Positions 55,301-64,000 of a DNA stretch of 64,000 bases are shown here, piece by piece. The stretch is from NCBI GenBank assembly GCA_964019055.1, contig OZ025211.1, positions 3,518,835 through 3,582,834 on the forward strand, in the 5' to 3' direction. The first letter of the stretch is position 1. Each line of letters opens with the position of its first letter. The position numbers were made by a program, and so were the translations under genes. Below the pieces are notes generated by a model. That model did not search any database. It was not told the origin of the DNA and saw only the letters and a list, made by a program, of their open reading frames with translations. This stretch comes from Anthopleura xanthogrammica. Lineage: Eukaryota; Cnidaria; Anthozoa; Actiniaria; Actiniidae.

Positions 55301-58300
55301 AACTGGTTTCCAAAAAGGGGGACATTTCACAAATGTTTTGTGCTCCATTCTTGACCCTTCTTTCTGGGAAAATGGCAACTTTTCACTTAAAATTGGGTAG
55401 CAATGGGTGGCTTCAACACACCACTATGGTTCCAAAAGTTGGGGTCACAGGTTTGAGTTCTGCATACACCATATTTGAATGGAGTTTGTTTGATGTGTTG
55501 TTCTCTCCTATGCTACATTGGTTTTTTCCAGGTTCCTCAGTGTACTCCCTCCGTAAAAATCAATATGTGAGTTGAGTGTTGTGTTCATAACTATTATCAA
55601 ATGTAGTGGTAGTGTGTGTGAGTGAAAAGTATCCCCAACTAGTACAAAAGCACTAGAAGAACTAGATACTTGAATAAAAAGATGAGGTCATTGTCATCAT
55701 CATCATCATCGCCGTCGTCATCATCGTCATCATTGTCTTCATCGTCATCATCATTATTAATTCCTAATATTGATTACTGTTAAATCTCTATCTTATAGCC
55801 TATGACAAAGCTTCAAGCCAATGCCCCAGGATTACATTACATCCTCAAGTACAATAAGATCCTAGATAATGGCGGAAAAGAAAAACACAAAGTAGATATC
55901 CAGAACCCAAATGATGCTAAATTCTCAATCCCCAATGCTGGTTACTACCAACTATGGGAGTTCCAGATTATAGCAAAGAATAATGTTGGTGAAGGACCAT
56001 CTAGCGATATTGTGAAATCATTCTCAGGTCAAGATGCACCAACGTCCAAGCCAGAAAATGTGAAGATGGGCAAAATATCTGCTCGTTCTATTGAGTTGTT
56101 ATGGGATCGTGTTTTGGTGGTAAGGGGAAGTGTCGATGGATACAATGTAAGTTATTTTTTCAGTTTATAACATTCAGGGGCCCATGAGGATCAAGGAGGG
56201 GAGCGGTGGGATTTGCTGACCCCAACTTTCTTCCTTGTTAAATATGAATCCTCTCCCCCATTTTATTCGAAGATTATCTAGTGGGAGATTATATTTCGTC
56301 AGATGTATAATATCAGCAAAGAAAGCCACCCAGTTGGTAATGTCGTCCGAGTGAGAGTCTCTTCTTCTTCTTCCTCCTCTTAGCTCCTCTTCCTCCTCTT
56401 AGCTCCAGATCTTTCCGACTTTTTCTATCCATGGCAGCACTTTCTGCTTCCTTCCAACTTCACCACCCCATTCTGTTCCTTTCTCTTTCCGCCATTCTTC
56501 TTCACATTCTCTAAACACATCTCTGCTTCTGATGTCATTATTATTGCAACTCCTCTCTGGTGTTCTTCCTCACAACCTGAATACACAACAGTTTCACCTG
56601 ATTTTAACTTCACTTTTCCAGATTTTGTCCATCTACATTCGCTAACCCTGCATATATCAATCTTGTAGCTGTTGCACCTTCCGTGTTTGGTACAGGTCCT
56701 CGCAATCCAGCATGTTATTCTTGCTGTGTGTTACGGTCCATTTAATGATGTTATCAGATCCCTGGCTTCCTTTTCAGCTTTTACCAAGTTCCGTCTTATT
56801 TCCATCTTTAAGGTGGCCCATCACTTCTTGCACCAATTTATTCGATCTCAATCTGTCCCTTGTTTCTTGTTTCTCATTGCCCAATCCTCCTTTATAAACT
56901 GGGATTGGGACCAGCTATGGCAGTGATCTGAGTGAGAGTATCTCCAATTAAAACACTAAAATATTGAAATAATAAGATTGTCTAAACCATCCATCCATTC
57001 CTTGTCTAATGATCCACATATAATACCCATCCATCCATATACTTTTTAGGTCTATCATTGGGGTCAAAGCAAGTTAGTACGAGCTCGTCGTCGAAGAAGA
57101 GAGATCCCAGTAGGAGCTAAAGTCTTCAAGGCCAATTCAACCACTCAAGATGTTCAGGAACAAAATGTCACTGGGCTTACACCCTTCACAAGCTACACCT
57201 TGGCAATTAAGGCCTTTAATAGTGGAGGAGAGGGACCACCAAGTGATGAAGTCAAGTTTGATACTTTGGAAGATGGTGAGTATATTGTTGTATGATTAGA
57301 GACTTTTCATTATTTATGCCTTCAGCTGGATTCGGCATTCAGAAATCCCCTGAGATCCTTAAACATTTACCTTTACCCTAATTACGCTAATGTTTTTACA
57401 GCTCAGTGTCATCATGCCAATGTGTTGGCTGTTCATAAAAATACAGGACAGCCATTTTATTCTTGCAGTTCTTTTCTCAGTGTCAATGCAGTTTTATATA
57501 ATTATTTTAATTACAAAAAAAATTAAAGTACTACTCTGATCAAATTTTTGACTGGCTGTTTTTTTTGCATGAATTGAAAGACCTTTGATAGTGAAGTGAA
57601 GTGAAATGCTGCTTTCCTTTTTCAAATATCTTTTTCAAATATCTTTTTTGCTTCCAAAGATATTGGAGTTTATTCCTGATGATGTCATAGTCTCAATACT
57701 GGACCAGCCTAGGATTATGATAAGCAGAATCTCAGCTCAATTCCAATCAAAATCAACCAAATTTAGCAGTATTAGAGTAATAATTTAGATATTCTTGAAA
57801 ATTAATCATACAGATCAGTTGTTATAGCAACAGCCTTGGTTCTAGGCCATCCCTACCTAAAATTCAAGATTTTGACATATAAACATATCTGTTATGGTCA
57901 TAGGCAAAATTTTAGTCAAACAATTTCTGATCAACTTGAAAAATAACAAAGCAAAGGAAAGCTAAAAATGTTGTTAGGGGCTGGACCCCAGTAAGTTGCC
58001 ATAGCAACCACAGTTTGTGCTTTTTCACAATTTCATATTTTTTTTAAAGTGCAAAGTTTGAATGACATTCATCTAATACTCTCAGAAATATACTGAAATC
58101 TATACTGCAGCAAACTGTGAGTTGAGAGTATGATATCATCACAGTCCAAATTAGCATAAACTTGAAACTAAAAATGCTAACAAAAAATGGTAAACAGTTT
58201 TCTTCTTTTGTAAAGTACTTTAACCCTTTGACTCCTGGAGGTTTTTGAGGTTTTTGAGTGTTTTTCTGGACCTAAACGTTCTCCAAGCCCTAGCAAGACC

Positions 58301-61122
58301 ATATTTGGAGTTTTGATTGACACTGTCAGTGTTTTATGTAAATGAGGGATGACGTTTACTGGCTGCATAATTAGTTCCCGCTTGAAGCCATTATTCTTGG
58401 AATTCTGCTGCCTTGTTTTCGACTATTTTCGAAAACCAGAGATTTTGAGAGCCATTTTGTTCATCTATGGAGTGCTGGAGGGCATCATTAAGCCCTAAGA
58501 CAGCTTAAATCAGCATGATCTCGAAGAACTGAGAGTATGCAAGGGATTTTAGCGTCAAAAGTTCGTAGATCATGTACATTCGTACGAGTTAGAATTTTTG
58601 GCGCGATTATCCTATGAGCTCTGAAACGATGAACAGCCAGGACCTACCGAGGCATTTTATTTAATATTTGGCTTGTGGAGAATGGTGTGAAGCTGATATT
58701 TGGGCAGTAGGACCTAGTGGCTCTATTTTGAGAAAAAAATTCTTGAAATGTGGGGGCGGACAACTGTCCTGTTGAAAAAATGGCACTTTTCCCAGAATGC
58801 ATTGCGAAAGAGAGTAGTGAAAATCGATAAGCGATGAAATGGGTCGAAGAAAAGGGATGTCGCTCGCTGTGTGGAAGGAATTGATGAAAAAAAAAAGCAC
58901 TAAAAGCCAAGTACTAGGTCCAAACTATCCTGTGTAAGAGTATTGTTTGAGTAGAAATAAAAATTGCATGAAAAAAAATGTGATGAAAAAGCGTGATTTT
59001 TGGCTTTGGGAAATGATGTCAAAAACAGTGGTTTTTGGTTTTCCCAAAATGTTTAAAGTTTTTTTCGTTATAATTTTGGACATTTGTGCAGGTTTTTTGA
59101 TTTTAAAAGTTGTTCTGTTTGCTAGTTAAAATTTTAGACTGGTATTTAGGTCAACTTGATCAAAATTGTTGAAGCTGAAATTTTTCATTTAAGGTGCGTT
59201 TTTTATGGGCGGTTTCGGGCGCCGTAGGAGTGAAAGGGTTAACATGTGTTGAAATAGTAAAAATTGGAGACATTGAAATTTGATCAGAGTAGCACTTTAA
59301 CATGTGTTGTGTCATTGATAGATAATGCTTTTGCAAAAAAAAAGGGGGGGATAAAAGCAAATAAATGTTTATCCAGTTAATCCATATTATATTTTGATAT
59401 ATCGTAGTACCTGGTCCAGTGTCTGACTTCAAGGCTCAAGCTTTCTCCAGCTACATCTTTGCAAACTGGGGTGAACCTGCCGAAAAGAATGGAATTCTTT
59501 TAGGATATTCCATTGGTGCAGTAAAACATGAAGATAAGGAGCCCATTAAACCTGTCAGCCAAGTGCAGTTTGTTGATGTGCCCATAGACAAGTATGAACA
59601 CCTTTTTAAAGATATGGAGCCTAAGACTCGCTATGTTATATATCTCCAAGCCAAGACTGTTATTGGTCCTGGACCAGTGATGAAAGCCGATGTTAAGACT
59701 ATTGCACCAGCTAGTAAGTACTTTGATCTTGAAATTGGGGAAGATAGGTGAATCAACGTGGTAGTGGGGGTTGTATGTTGACCTGCTGCTTATTGGAATA
59801 CAAGATCTAGTTAAATTTAGTTTATGGTCATACTGATTATATGTTTTTCCTTCTCATTTCCAGAGCCAGCTAAGCCAAGAGCACCACTAGCTGATGCTCA
59901 CTCAACTACAGCTGTCAACATTACTTTCTTGTTTGGCGATACAGCTGGTGGATATCCTTTAGAGTTTATGGTCAAATACAGGGAAAAGGGTGAGTTGGTA
60001 CAGCCTAGGGCACCTTACAGCCAATCCATTGACACTCTACCACCAACCTGCTGACACCCTACCATCAACCTACTGACACCCTACCACCAACCTACTGACA
60101 CCCTACCACCAACCTACTGACACCCTACCACCAACCTACTGACACCCTACCACTAATCTACTGACACCCTACCACTAATCTACTGACACCCTACCACCAA
60201 CCTACTGACACCCTACCATCAACCTACTGACACCCTACCACCAACCTACTGACACCCTACCACCAACCTACTGACACCCTACCATCAACCTACTGACACC
60301 CTACCATCAACCTACTGACACCCTACCATCTACCTACTGACACCCTGTAGAGGCCACAAATGTAATAACTGGCCTCAAACGTAATAACTGGCTTCAAATG
60401 TAATAACTGTTGGCTTCAAATGTAATAACTGGCTTCAAATGTAATAACTGTTGGCTTCAAATGTAATAACTGGCTTCAAATGTAATAATTGTTGGCCTCA
60501 AATGTAACAACTATAAATTGAGAAAAACAAACATGAAAACAAAGCAAAAAAACAGTTGACATATTTATAGAAGCGTAGGAACGAATTATTGTAAGGGGTC
60601 ACCCACTCAGTCACTGAGGTGTTAGCAGATCGATATTTAAACAACTATGCATCGTCTTACGTTATTTGCTTACGAACGCTACACGAAATTTACTTTCGGA
60701 TTTTGTACGAATACGAATTTTATGTTTCTCGAAGCTTTAGTGCACAATAAGTTATTAATAATAGGAATCTGTATTTTTCTCTTCTATATGCGGGATGATA
60801 TTGGCATTGGACATGACCTAGAATTATGATCGCGCGCACACGCACACATAGGCCTTTATCGTGTCCCATTCAGTTAACATACAGATTCAAGAAATGAACA
60901 TCAAAAGCATATAATTATAAAGTCATAATTCAATCTTTATTTGGTTAGAACGACTGAACTGAAAACTATACGGAAATTTGCACGGAATATAATACTTGAT
61001 GGCTTGCGTTCAAAAATTCGTAAGTCATAAGATAGTTTAAGCATCACGTTAACGGCGAACCGGCAAAACACTACAGATTATTGACTTTTGCATTAAAGAC
61101 GTTGAGCAGCAGCAGCAGCAGC

Positions 61123-61159
<37 letters not shown>

Positions 61160-63074
61160 GTAACAACATTTTATAGGGGGGATTTCCAAACAAACACTTA
61201 TGTTTTCAATTACATCTGAGGCCAGTTATTACATTTGAGGCCAACAGTTATTACATTTGAAGCCATTTATTACATTTGAGGCCAACAGTTATTACATTTG
61301 AAGCCAGTTATTACATTTGAGGCCAACAGTTATTACATTTGAAGCCAGTTATTACATTTGAGGCCAGTTATTACATTTGTGGCCTCTACAACCCTACCAT
61401 CTACCTACTGACACCCTACCATCAACCTACTGACACCCTACCACTAACCTACTGACACCCTACCACCAACCTACTGACACCCTACCATCAACCTACTGAC
61501 ACCCTACCACCAACCTACTGACACCCTACCACCAACCTACTGACACCCTACCCTATATTGTAATTGCAGCTACCAATGAAAGCTTCAAGGAGACAGGCTG
61601 GTTTGACCATCTAGAGAAGAGATGGGCTATTGTAGATGATTTGGCAGAAAATCGTCTTTATCAGTTTGTTACTGTGGGCAGAAATAAGCTGGGAAGCAGT
61701 CCTGATAGCCCCCCTACAGATGCCCGTCCTGTTCCTGCAGTGGGTAAGATACTTATTTTAAATCATTTAGATCACTAAATGGGCATGAGTGGTTTATACC
61801 TGACTTTATATGTCAAAAACATTCCACATATAGTTGGGTACCATTGTATAATTATTTGTTCCTAATCAATAAAAAAATTGAAGGAATTTGACTATTACTA
61901 TCTGAAACAAAACCTAATATTTTATGCTCTTTAAGAAGGAACTGAAAAATAGCCTGCTGGAGTCTTATAAAAGCTAATTCATGTTTCCTCATATATTCTC
62001 ATTTATCATATACATACCGAGATTTACTCAGTAAAATCCTGTGTAATAAATGTTTGTTCATTCACTTTTCCCAACCAATCACAATGTGCGTATCGCTTTT
62101 TCACGTGTGAGAAAAACGATACGTCCAATCAGAAGACACGTACCGCTTTTCTTCACGTGTGAGTAAAACGATACGTCCAATCAGAAGCCGGCAGCAACGG
62201 GCTGTTCTTTTGTGTGAGACTTTCGACTATACTAGAAAGTTTGAGTTCAAAACATGAATGAAACTATATTTTAGACGACAAAACCAAAGAGAAAATCAAT
62301 GAATTACCTCTAGTAAAGCAGAGAAAAAGCTGACTGAGATGTAAATCTATTTGAAAAGTTCTTAAAAAGTATTAAACAACGAGGAATTGAAAGGCAGCTT
62401 TGTCATGTAAGAAGAAGGCGACTAAACTAAAGAAACTTCAGTAAGCTTTCTCGATCATTTATGGTGTAAACTAAAAGCCTAGACGTTGAAAATATTGAAA
62501 TTAGATACCGAATTAGAAGTTAATAAGAATAAGTTTTTATTATGCTTGTAAAACAGCATTGTAAAATAAAGAATTGAAAAAGCATTTCAGCAATATAATT
62601 TCTAGTTTGCAAAATGAGCTTTGTTTACAAACTTTGTAAACTGAAATAGTGTCTAATTCAAACCAAATTGATAATCACGGTATGAATAAAGTAAAAAGAA
62701 AACACCATGGAAAGTGCTTTGTACAGTTTTTATTCACTCGTTTCGTATCATAAAACGGGCTCGAAGACTTGCTTGTTCGTTTTATGATACTTCACAACTC
62801 GTGAATAAAAACCGTACGCGCGCACTTTCCATGAAGTAATCTCTATATATCATATTCATGATATATAGCTCTTATTAACCAAGTTCAAGGTCCATACTGT
62901 AAGTTATGGATTGAGTTTTTCCACTGCCTTATGGCCCCCATTTTAGCTGCAATTACAATATAGGGTAGGGTGTCAGTAGGTTAGTGGTAGGGTGTCAGTA
63001 GGTTGGTGGTAGGGTGTCAGTAGATTAGTGGTAGGGTGTCAGTAGGTTAGTGGTAGGGTGTCAGTAGGTTATAC

Positions 63075-63161
<87 letters not shown>

Positions 63162-63872
63162 ATATTATTATATTATTTATTGTTTTATTTTATATTATTG
63201 TAATTATATTTTTCATTGTATTATCCCTCCTTTTTTGCTAGTTAAATTAATATGTTATAATATTTATATTATCTTCCTAATTGAGTATAGTCAAGTTATT
63301 TACTTTTTCATTATCGTACTGTATGTATTTTTTATTTCTTTTTCTATATATATATTTTTTTCCTTTTGACTGTAATATTGTAAATAAGAAAAAATTAGCT
63401 AACTGTCCTGTCTAGCCTCTGGCTATTACGGTTAACTCACTGGTGTATCTTATGAATGAATGAATGAATGAATGAATGAATGAATGAATGAATGAATGAA
63501 TGAATGAATGAATGAATGAATGAATGAATGAATGAATGAATGAATGAATGAATGAATGAATGAATGAATGAATGAATGAATGAATGAATGAATGAATGAA
63601 TGAATGAATGAATGAATGAATGAATGAATGAATGAATGAATGAATGAATGAATGAATGAATGAATGAATGAATGAATGAATGAATGAATGAATATAATTT
63701 AACATGATAGTAACAATTGTTTGTTTTGGGGTTTTAGCATCTGGCAAGAGAGAAAGTTCTCCATTCTACAAAGCACCATGGTTCATTATCCTAATCGTCC
63801 TCATTATTCTTCTTGTATTGGTTGTTCTGATTGTTCTTCTTTATCGAAGACGTCGTGGTGCTAAGTATCCTG
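43105..63872 (+). CDS. Gene C: L1CAM/neuroglian-like protein with 6 Ig, 5 FN3 and transmembrane helix (3' end outside)
   Basis: 17 coding exons in the window give 1190 residues: signal peptide 1-16, Ig1-Ig4 17-437, Ig5 438-527, Ig6 528-626, FN3-1 627-728, FN3-2 and -3 729-943, FN3-4 944-1045, FN3-5 1046-1145, membrane exon 1146-1190 with a helix at about 1160-1181 and a basic RRRRGAKYP start of the tail. This is the classic L1-family order. In that family the tail binds ankyrin through a FIGQY-type motif, which would lie beyond the right edge. R-A-RRRRR near residues 879-885 in FN3-3 is a probable furin-type site. If the last donor (GTAGGT at 63873) is not used, the frame reads GRFFKQ and stops at 63890-63892, giving a tail-poor form. 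Likely a surface adhesion receptor of nerve-like or epithelial cells. Confidence 0.87.
43555..43700 (+). mobile_element. SINE 3' portion just before gene C Ig1 exon
   Basis: TTCAAGGGTTTTTCTCCAGG, then TTTCAGTGGATGAATAGCTA and ATACCACTGCTGAATC match the 3' half of the SINE at 29620-29850. Genes A and B keep only the final part at the same place. Confidence 0.6.
43721..44029 (+). CDS. Gene C exon 2: Ig1
   Basis: 309 nt, phase 1-1. FTLSC, FKWKKSG and YQCLVSN as in B; variable segment KDLIHIDPYQ. Confidence 0.88.
44924..45268 (+). CDS. Gene C exon 3: Ig2
   Basis: 345 nt, phase 1-1. SLYIPCPQQ is PLYIPCPQQ here; KKRRKVQMTLQ differs from B (RKRGKVQ). Confidence 0.88.
46276..46580 (-). pseudogene. 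Cysteine-rich CXC-like (tesmin/TSO1-like) protein fragment, frameshifted
   Basis: Minus strand reads FVWLGSKPAPEEVLKLLSC and CTCKEK, then after a one-base excess in an A run continues CTAENCCCLKAGLKCTDMCS, IECDN and an acidic tail ending in TGA at 46276-46278. The CxC...CxCxKxGLxC pattern resembles CXC zinc-binding repeats found in many cnidarian open frames, often near transposons. The frameshift makes it a pseudogene. Its source gene is unknown. Confidence 0.55.
46919..47169. mobile_element. 251-bp MITE with 21-bp perfect inverted ends
   Basis: TTATCATTCAAATTATTTTT at the left and its reverse complement at the right, inside gene C intron 3. Confidence 0.85.
47172..47289. mobile_element. 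118-bp fold-back element adjoining the previous MITE
   Basis: CAATTATTG...CAATAATTG ends; CAAAATATCG and GTTAGTG pair with CGATATTTTG and CACTAAC. It splits the older TTTGAGTT repeat, which resumes at 47297. Confidence 0.72.
47400..47505 (+). CDS. Gene C exon 4: Ig3 first half
   Basis: 106 nt, phase 1 to 2, ending AGTGGAAG before GTGAGT; the junction codon becomes AGC (Ser), where B has Asn. Confidence 0.86.
47590..47891. mobile_element. Dispersed element with GCGCC-rich ends
   Basis: Same family as 190-490 (gene A, opposite strand). Contains AGAGCGCCACCATCGAATAA, AACATTATCTTGGTATAGTT and three repeats of AAATAAGCGCTGCC at its right end. Gene B has only the first 100 bp, followed by different sequence. 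Confidence 0.55.
47892..47929 (+). pseudogene. 38-bp duplicate of the gene C exon 4 end and donor
   Basis: AAGTTCCTTTACTGCATTGC through GGAAAGTGAGTCAT repeats the end of the preceding exon with its splice donor, directly after the 47590-47891 element. It has no acceptor, so it is not a usable exon. Confidence 0.75.
48293..48359. repeat. Hairpin, 23-bp arms
   Basis: AATAGCATGGTTTGGAGTGA pairs with TCACTTCAAACCATGCTATT around a 21-bp loop. Confidence 0.85.
48988..49208 (+). CDS. Gene C exon 5: Ig3 second half
   Basis: 221 nt, phase 2 to 1. PAPKTKWYRVRDG and NYQCEVSNGQGKLLFSKL. Confidence 0.87.
49253..49905 (+). mobile_element. tRNA-derived SINE interrupted by a MITE
   Basis: Starts GCCGCCCGGTTGGCTCAGTT (A-box-like TGGCTCAGTTGG), with GGTTCAAGG in B-box position. 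The 3' part resumes after the MITE and ends GGGCACTATATAAATC, then ATCATC. The head resembles a tRNA gene but is a SINE: the stems do not close and the body continues. Confidence 0.7.
49462..49729. mobile_element. MITE with about 75-bp inverted ends nested in the SINE
   Basis: ATACACACATCAAGCATTCC at the left and GGAATGCTTGATGCGTGTAT at the right; the arms extend through GCTCTAAGCGCATGC, GGGGATTAAAAAGTG and ATATTTTGTAAA. Confidence 0.87.
50301..50448 (+). CDS. Gene C exon 6: Ig4 first half
   Basis: 148 nt, phase 1 to 2. VPPGWTVKPPPVK, ELVCEALGTPPPKYKWYHNG. Confidence 0.86.
50470..50655. mobile_element. Possible MITE (ACAGGGCTTGAAATAATGGC)
   Basis: Present only in gene C's intron. Starts CAGGGCTTGAAATAATGGCC and ends with a loosely inverted ACTGGCCATGTAGCAGTG; inner TGGCCAGTCA/TGACTGGCCA pairs. 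Ends are imperfect. Confidence 0.4.
50924..51057 (+). CDS. Gene C exon 7: Ig4 second half
   Basis: 134 nt, phase 2 to 1. GVFQCAVENNYGMLVSSTWL, ending VE plus one base. Confidence 0.87.
51058..52854. other. Gene C intron 7
   Basis: Shares blocks with gene B intron 19 (51240-51590 and 52545-52854) but lacks the B-specific insertions. It has its own AATAC-like tail followed by TCTTTATTTACCCAGC (52185-52215, a LINE 3' end type) and a MITE. Confidence 0.5.
52252..52509. mobile_element. MITE with imperfect inverted ends
   Basis: TATTTCTGCGACCTACTGAC and (inverted) ATTTCCGCGACCTAATTGAC; inner CAGACGT and GCTTCCGTC..ATCAAA pair too. A further inner pair is GCCAAGTTCATTCC with GAATGAACTCGGC. Confidence 0.78.
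52855..53124 (+). CDS. Gene C exon 8: Ig5
   Basis: 270 nt, phase 1-1, nearly identical to B: KYTCKAENDLGKNEAS instead of KYTCKVANDLGINEAS. Confidence 0.9.
53897..54193 (+). CDS. Gene C exon 9: Ig6
   Basis: 297 nt, phase 1-1, one residue different from B (Asn for Asp in IEYNSRVRW). Confidence 0.9.
54320..54560 (+). mobile_element. tRNA-derived SINE, gene C copy
   Basis: Counterpart of 29620-29850, with GGTTTGAGTCTCGCC and a TTTG-repeat tail. The shared position shows the insertion predates the B/C split. Confidence 0.68.
54648..54953 (+). CDS. Gene C exon 10: FN3-1
   Basis: 306 nt, phase 1-1, as in B with small changes (WDIIKKITDP). Confidence 0.9.
55083..55153 (+). CDS. Gene C exon 11: FN3-2 first part
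   Basis: 71 nt, phase 1 to 0, RPTMYPKNFRGVPGKAEELD up to the strand B Trp. Confidence 0.87.
55799..56146 (+). CDS. Gene C exon 12: FN3-2 end and FN3-3 start
   Basis: 348 nt, phase 0-0. GGKEKHKVDIQNPN replaces GSRKKYRVLIRNPT of B; the rest is almost the same. Confidence 0.89.
56425..56800 (-). pseudogene. LINE endonuclease-domain fragment (RTE/craniofacial-development-protein-2-like)
   Basis: Minus strand, gene C intron 12. ARITCWIARTCTKHGR (compare GTWNVRTL), IDICRVSECRWTKSGKVKLK and VVYSGCEEEHQRGVAIIMTS match the start of the endonuclease domain of RTE-type LINEs. An in-frame stop precedes it and later motifs are missing, so it is dead. Confidence 0.65.
57050..57275 (+). CDS. Gene C exon 13: FN3-3 end with polybasic site
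   Basis: 226 nt, phase 0 to 1. VYHWGQSKLVRARRRRREIP has a stronger furin consensus (RARRRRR) than gene B. Confidence 0.89.
58224..59238. mobile_element. TTAA-flanked piggyBac-like non-autonomous element
   Basis: TTAA at 58220-58223 and 59239-59242; ends CCCTTTGACTCC and GGAGTGAAAGGG. TTAA plus CCCT/AGGG termini are the piggyBac signature. Absent from the matching gene B intron. No transposase frame is seen; the interior contains G/T-rich segments and short ORFs without known motifs. Confidence 0.75.
59408..59713 (+). CDS. Gene C exon 14: FN3-4
   Basis: 306 nt, phase 1-1. VPGPVSDFKAQAFSS, FANWGEPAEKNGILLGYSI and RYVIYLQAKTVIGPG. Confidence 0.9.
59864..59989 (+). CDS. Gene C exon 15: FN3-5 first half
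   Basis: 126 nt, phase 1-1. KPAKPRAPLADAHSTTAVNI, then FMVKYREK. Gene B has no counterpart. Confidence 0.85.
60028..60345. repeat. 22-bp minisatellite CCTACTGACACCCTACCACC, left block
   Basis: About 14 units with CACCAA/CATCAA/CACTAA variants, in gene C intron 15 directly after the exon. Continues after the inserted element at 61391. Confidence 0.93.
60346..61390. mobile_element. Fold-back DNA element with tandem-repeat inverted ends
   Basis: Termini TGTAGAGGCCACAAATGTAA and its exact reverse complement. Inside each end, 150-170 bp consist of AAATGTAATAACTGGCTTC-type units in opposite orientation. ACCC flanks both sides (60342-60345, 61391-61394), so a 4-bp target duplication is likely, though the repeat host makes this ambiguous. 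The middle has CAG/CAA repeats and no transposase. Confidence 0.82.
61107..61162. repeat. CAG/CAA trinucleotide run
   Basis: AGCAGCAGCAGCAGC then (AAC)n inside the fold-back element. Confidence 0.88.
61391..61558. repeat. 22-bp minisatellite, right block
   Basis: About 7 units, the continuation of 60028-60345 split by the fold-back element, ending 11 bp before the splice acceptor of the next exon. Confidence 0.92.
61570..61743 (+). CDS. Gene C exon 16: FN3-5 second half
   Basis: 174 nt, phase 1-1. ETGWFDHLEKRWAIVDDLAE, then RLYQFVTVGRNKLGSSPDS. Acceptor TAATTGCAG. Confidence 0.86.
62080..62190. repeat. Duplicated 50-bp CACGTG/CGATACG unit
   Basis: ATCGCTTTTTCACGTGTGAG, then AAAACGATACGTCCAATCAG, twice in tandem with small changes; each half is itself partly palindromic. 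Confidence 0.75.
62707..62832. mobile_element. 126-bp hairpin element
   Basis: ATGGAAAGTGC...GCACTTTCCAT ends; TTTTTATTCACTCGT and TATCATAAAACG pair with ACTCGTGAATAAAAA and CGTTTTATGATA. Confidence 0.83.
62945..63073 (-). repeat. Inverted duplicate of the minisatellite and splice-acceptor region
   Basis: AGCTGCAATTACAATATAGG and the following GGGTGTCAGTAGGTTAGTGG units are the reverse complement of 61444-61571, including the acceptor and first two bases of exon 16. Confidence 0.9.
63079..63157. repeat. (TA)n microsatellite
   Basis: About 39 TA units, followed by AT-rich ATT repeats. Confidence 0.95.
63452..63693. repeat. GAAT tetranucleotide array, about 60 units
   Basis: Perfect ATGA/GAAT units ending 44 bp before the acceptor of the membrane exon. 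Confidence 0.95.
63738..63872 (+). CDS. Gene C exon 17: membrane helix and start of cytoplasmic tail
   Basis: 135 nt, phase 1-1. GKRESSPFYKAPW, a helix FIILIVLIILLVLVVLIVLL and the stop-transfer run YRRRRGAKYP. L1-family genes also have an exon border just after RGGKYPV-like residues, which supports the donor at 63873. Further tail exons lie outside. Confidence 0.87.
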
Positions 63873-64000
63873 GTAGGTTCTTCAAACAGTGATGTTGAAT
63901 CTTCACAAAGTTATTACACAAAATCCTAGTGAATGACTCACTCACAGATCGAGCCCTGAAACAACCTCTGGGCTGATCTAAGTCAGGGCATGGCTAACTC

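Noticed and set aside
58644..58910. Minus-strand frame with FFFHQF and LPHSE inside the TTAA element
   Set aside because: No recognisable transposase motif; length and composition fit chance in AT-rich DNA.
63058..63369. YIYIYI-rich frame and the FIHS-repeat frame at 63412-63747
   Set aside because: Translations of the (TA)n and GAAT arrays.

Overview
The window is AT-rich animal nuclear DNA: short phase-symmetric exons with GT-AG introns, many DNA-transposon derivatives, SINE and LINE relics and long microsatellites. The gene family and the repeat style suggest a cnidarian, most likely a stony coral. That is an inference from style; nothing in the sequence names the species.

The real genes are three paralogues of one neural cell adhesion gene of the L1CAM/neuroglian family (signal peptide, Ig domains, fibronectin type III (FN3) domains, C-terminal membrane segment). 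Gene A (minus strand, 572-2697) shows only its first four coding exons (signal peptide, Ig1, Ig2, start of Ig3) and runs off the left edge. Gene B (plus strand, 11331-34210) is complete and is predicted to encode 1925 residues. Gene C (plus strand, 43105-63872) has the orthodox plan of 6 Ig, 5 FN3, a transmembrane helix and the start of a basic cytoplasmic tail, and runs off the right edge. A and B are head to head, so 1-2890 and 10520-14700 are inverted copies. C is a tandem copy of B.

Gene B is the most unusual item. Its six-exon block for Ig1-Ig4, the four domains that form the adhesive horseshoe in L1-type proteins, is present three times in tandem (periods 4474 and 4505 bp). The block begins and ends in phase 1, so all three copies can be spliced in series to give 14 Ig domains. 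Gene B also lacks the fifth FN3 domain and stops one residue after the C-terminal hydrophobic segment. It therefore has no ankyrin-binding-type tail and resembles a tail-less or GPI-anchored, contactin-like product.

The spacer between A and B (2.9-10.5 kb) is packed with transposons. Because the same repeat occurs several times, several insertions can be matched to empty sites and target duplications: an 8-bp duplication at 9040-9916, TTAA at 10582-11217, and a 9-bp duplication at 4900-5863. The B-C spacer (34.2-43.1 kb) holds a 2.5-kb inverted-repeat element carrying a 104/108-bp satellite. Introns of C hold a fold-back element with tandem-repeat ends, a TTAA element, a LINE endonuclease relic and a cysteine-rich CXC-like pseudogene. 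Long arrays include AATAC x145, GAAT x60, (TA)n, a 20-bp and a 22-bp minisatellite.
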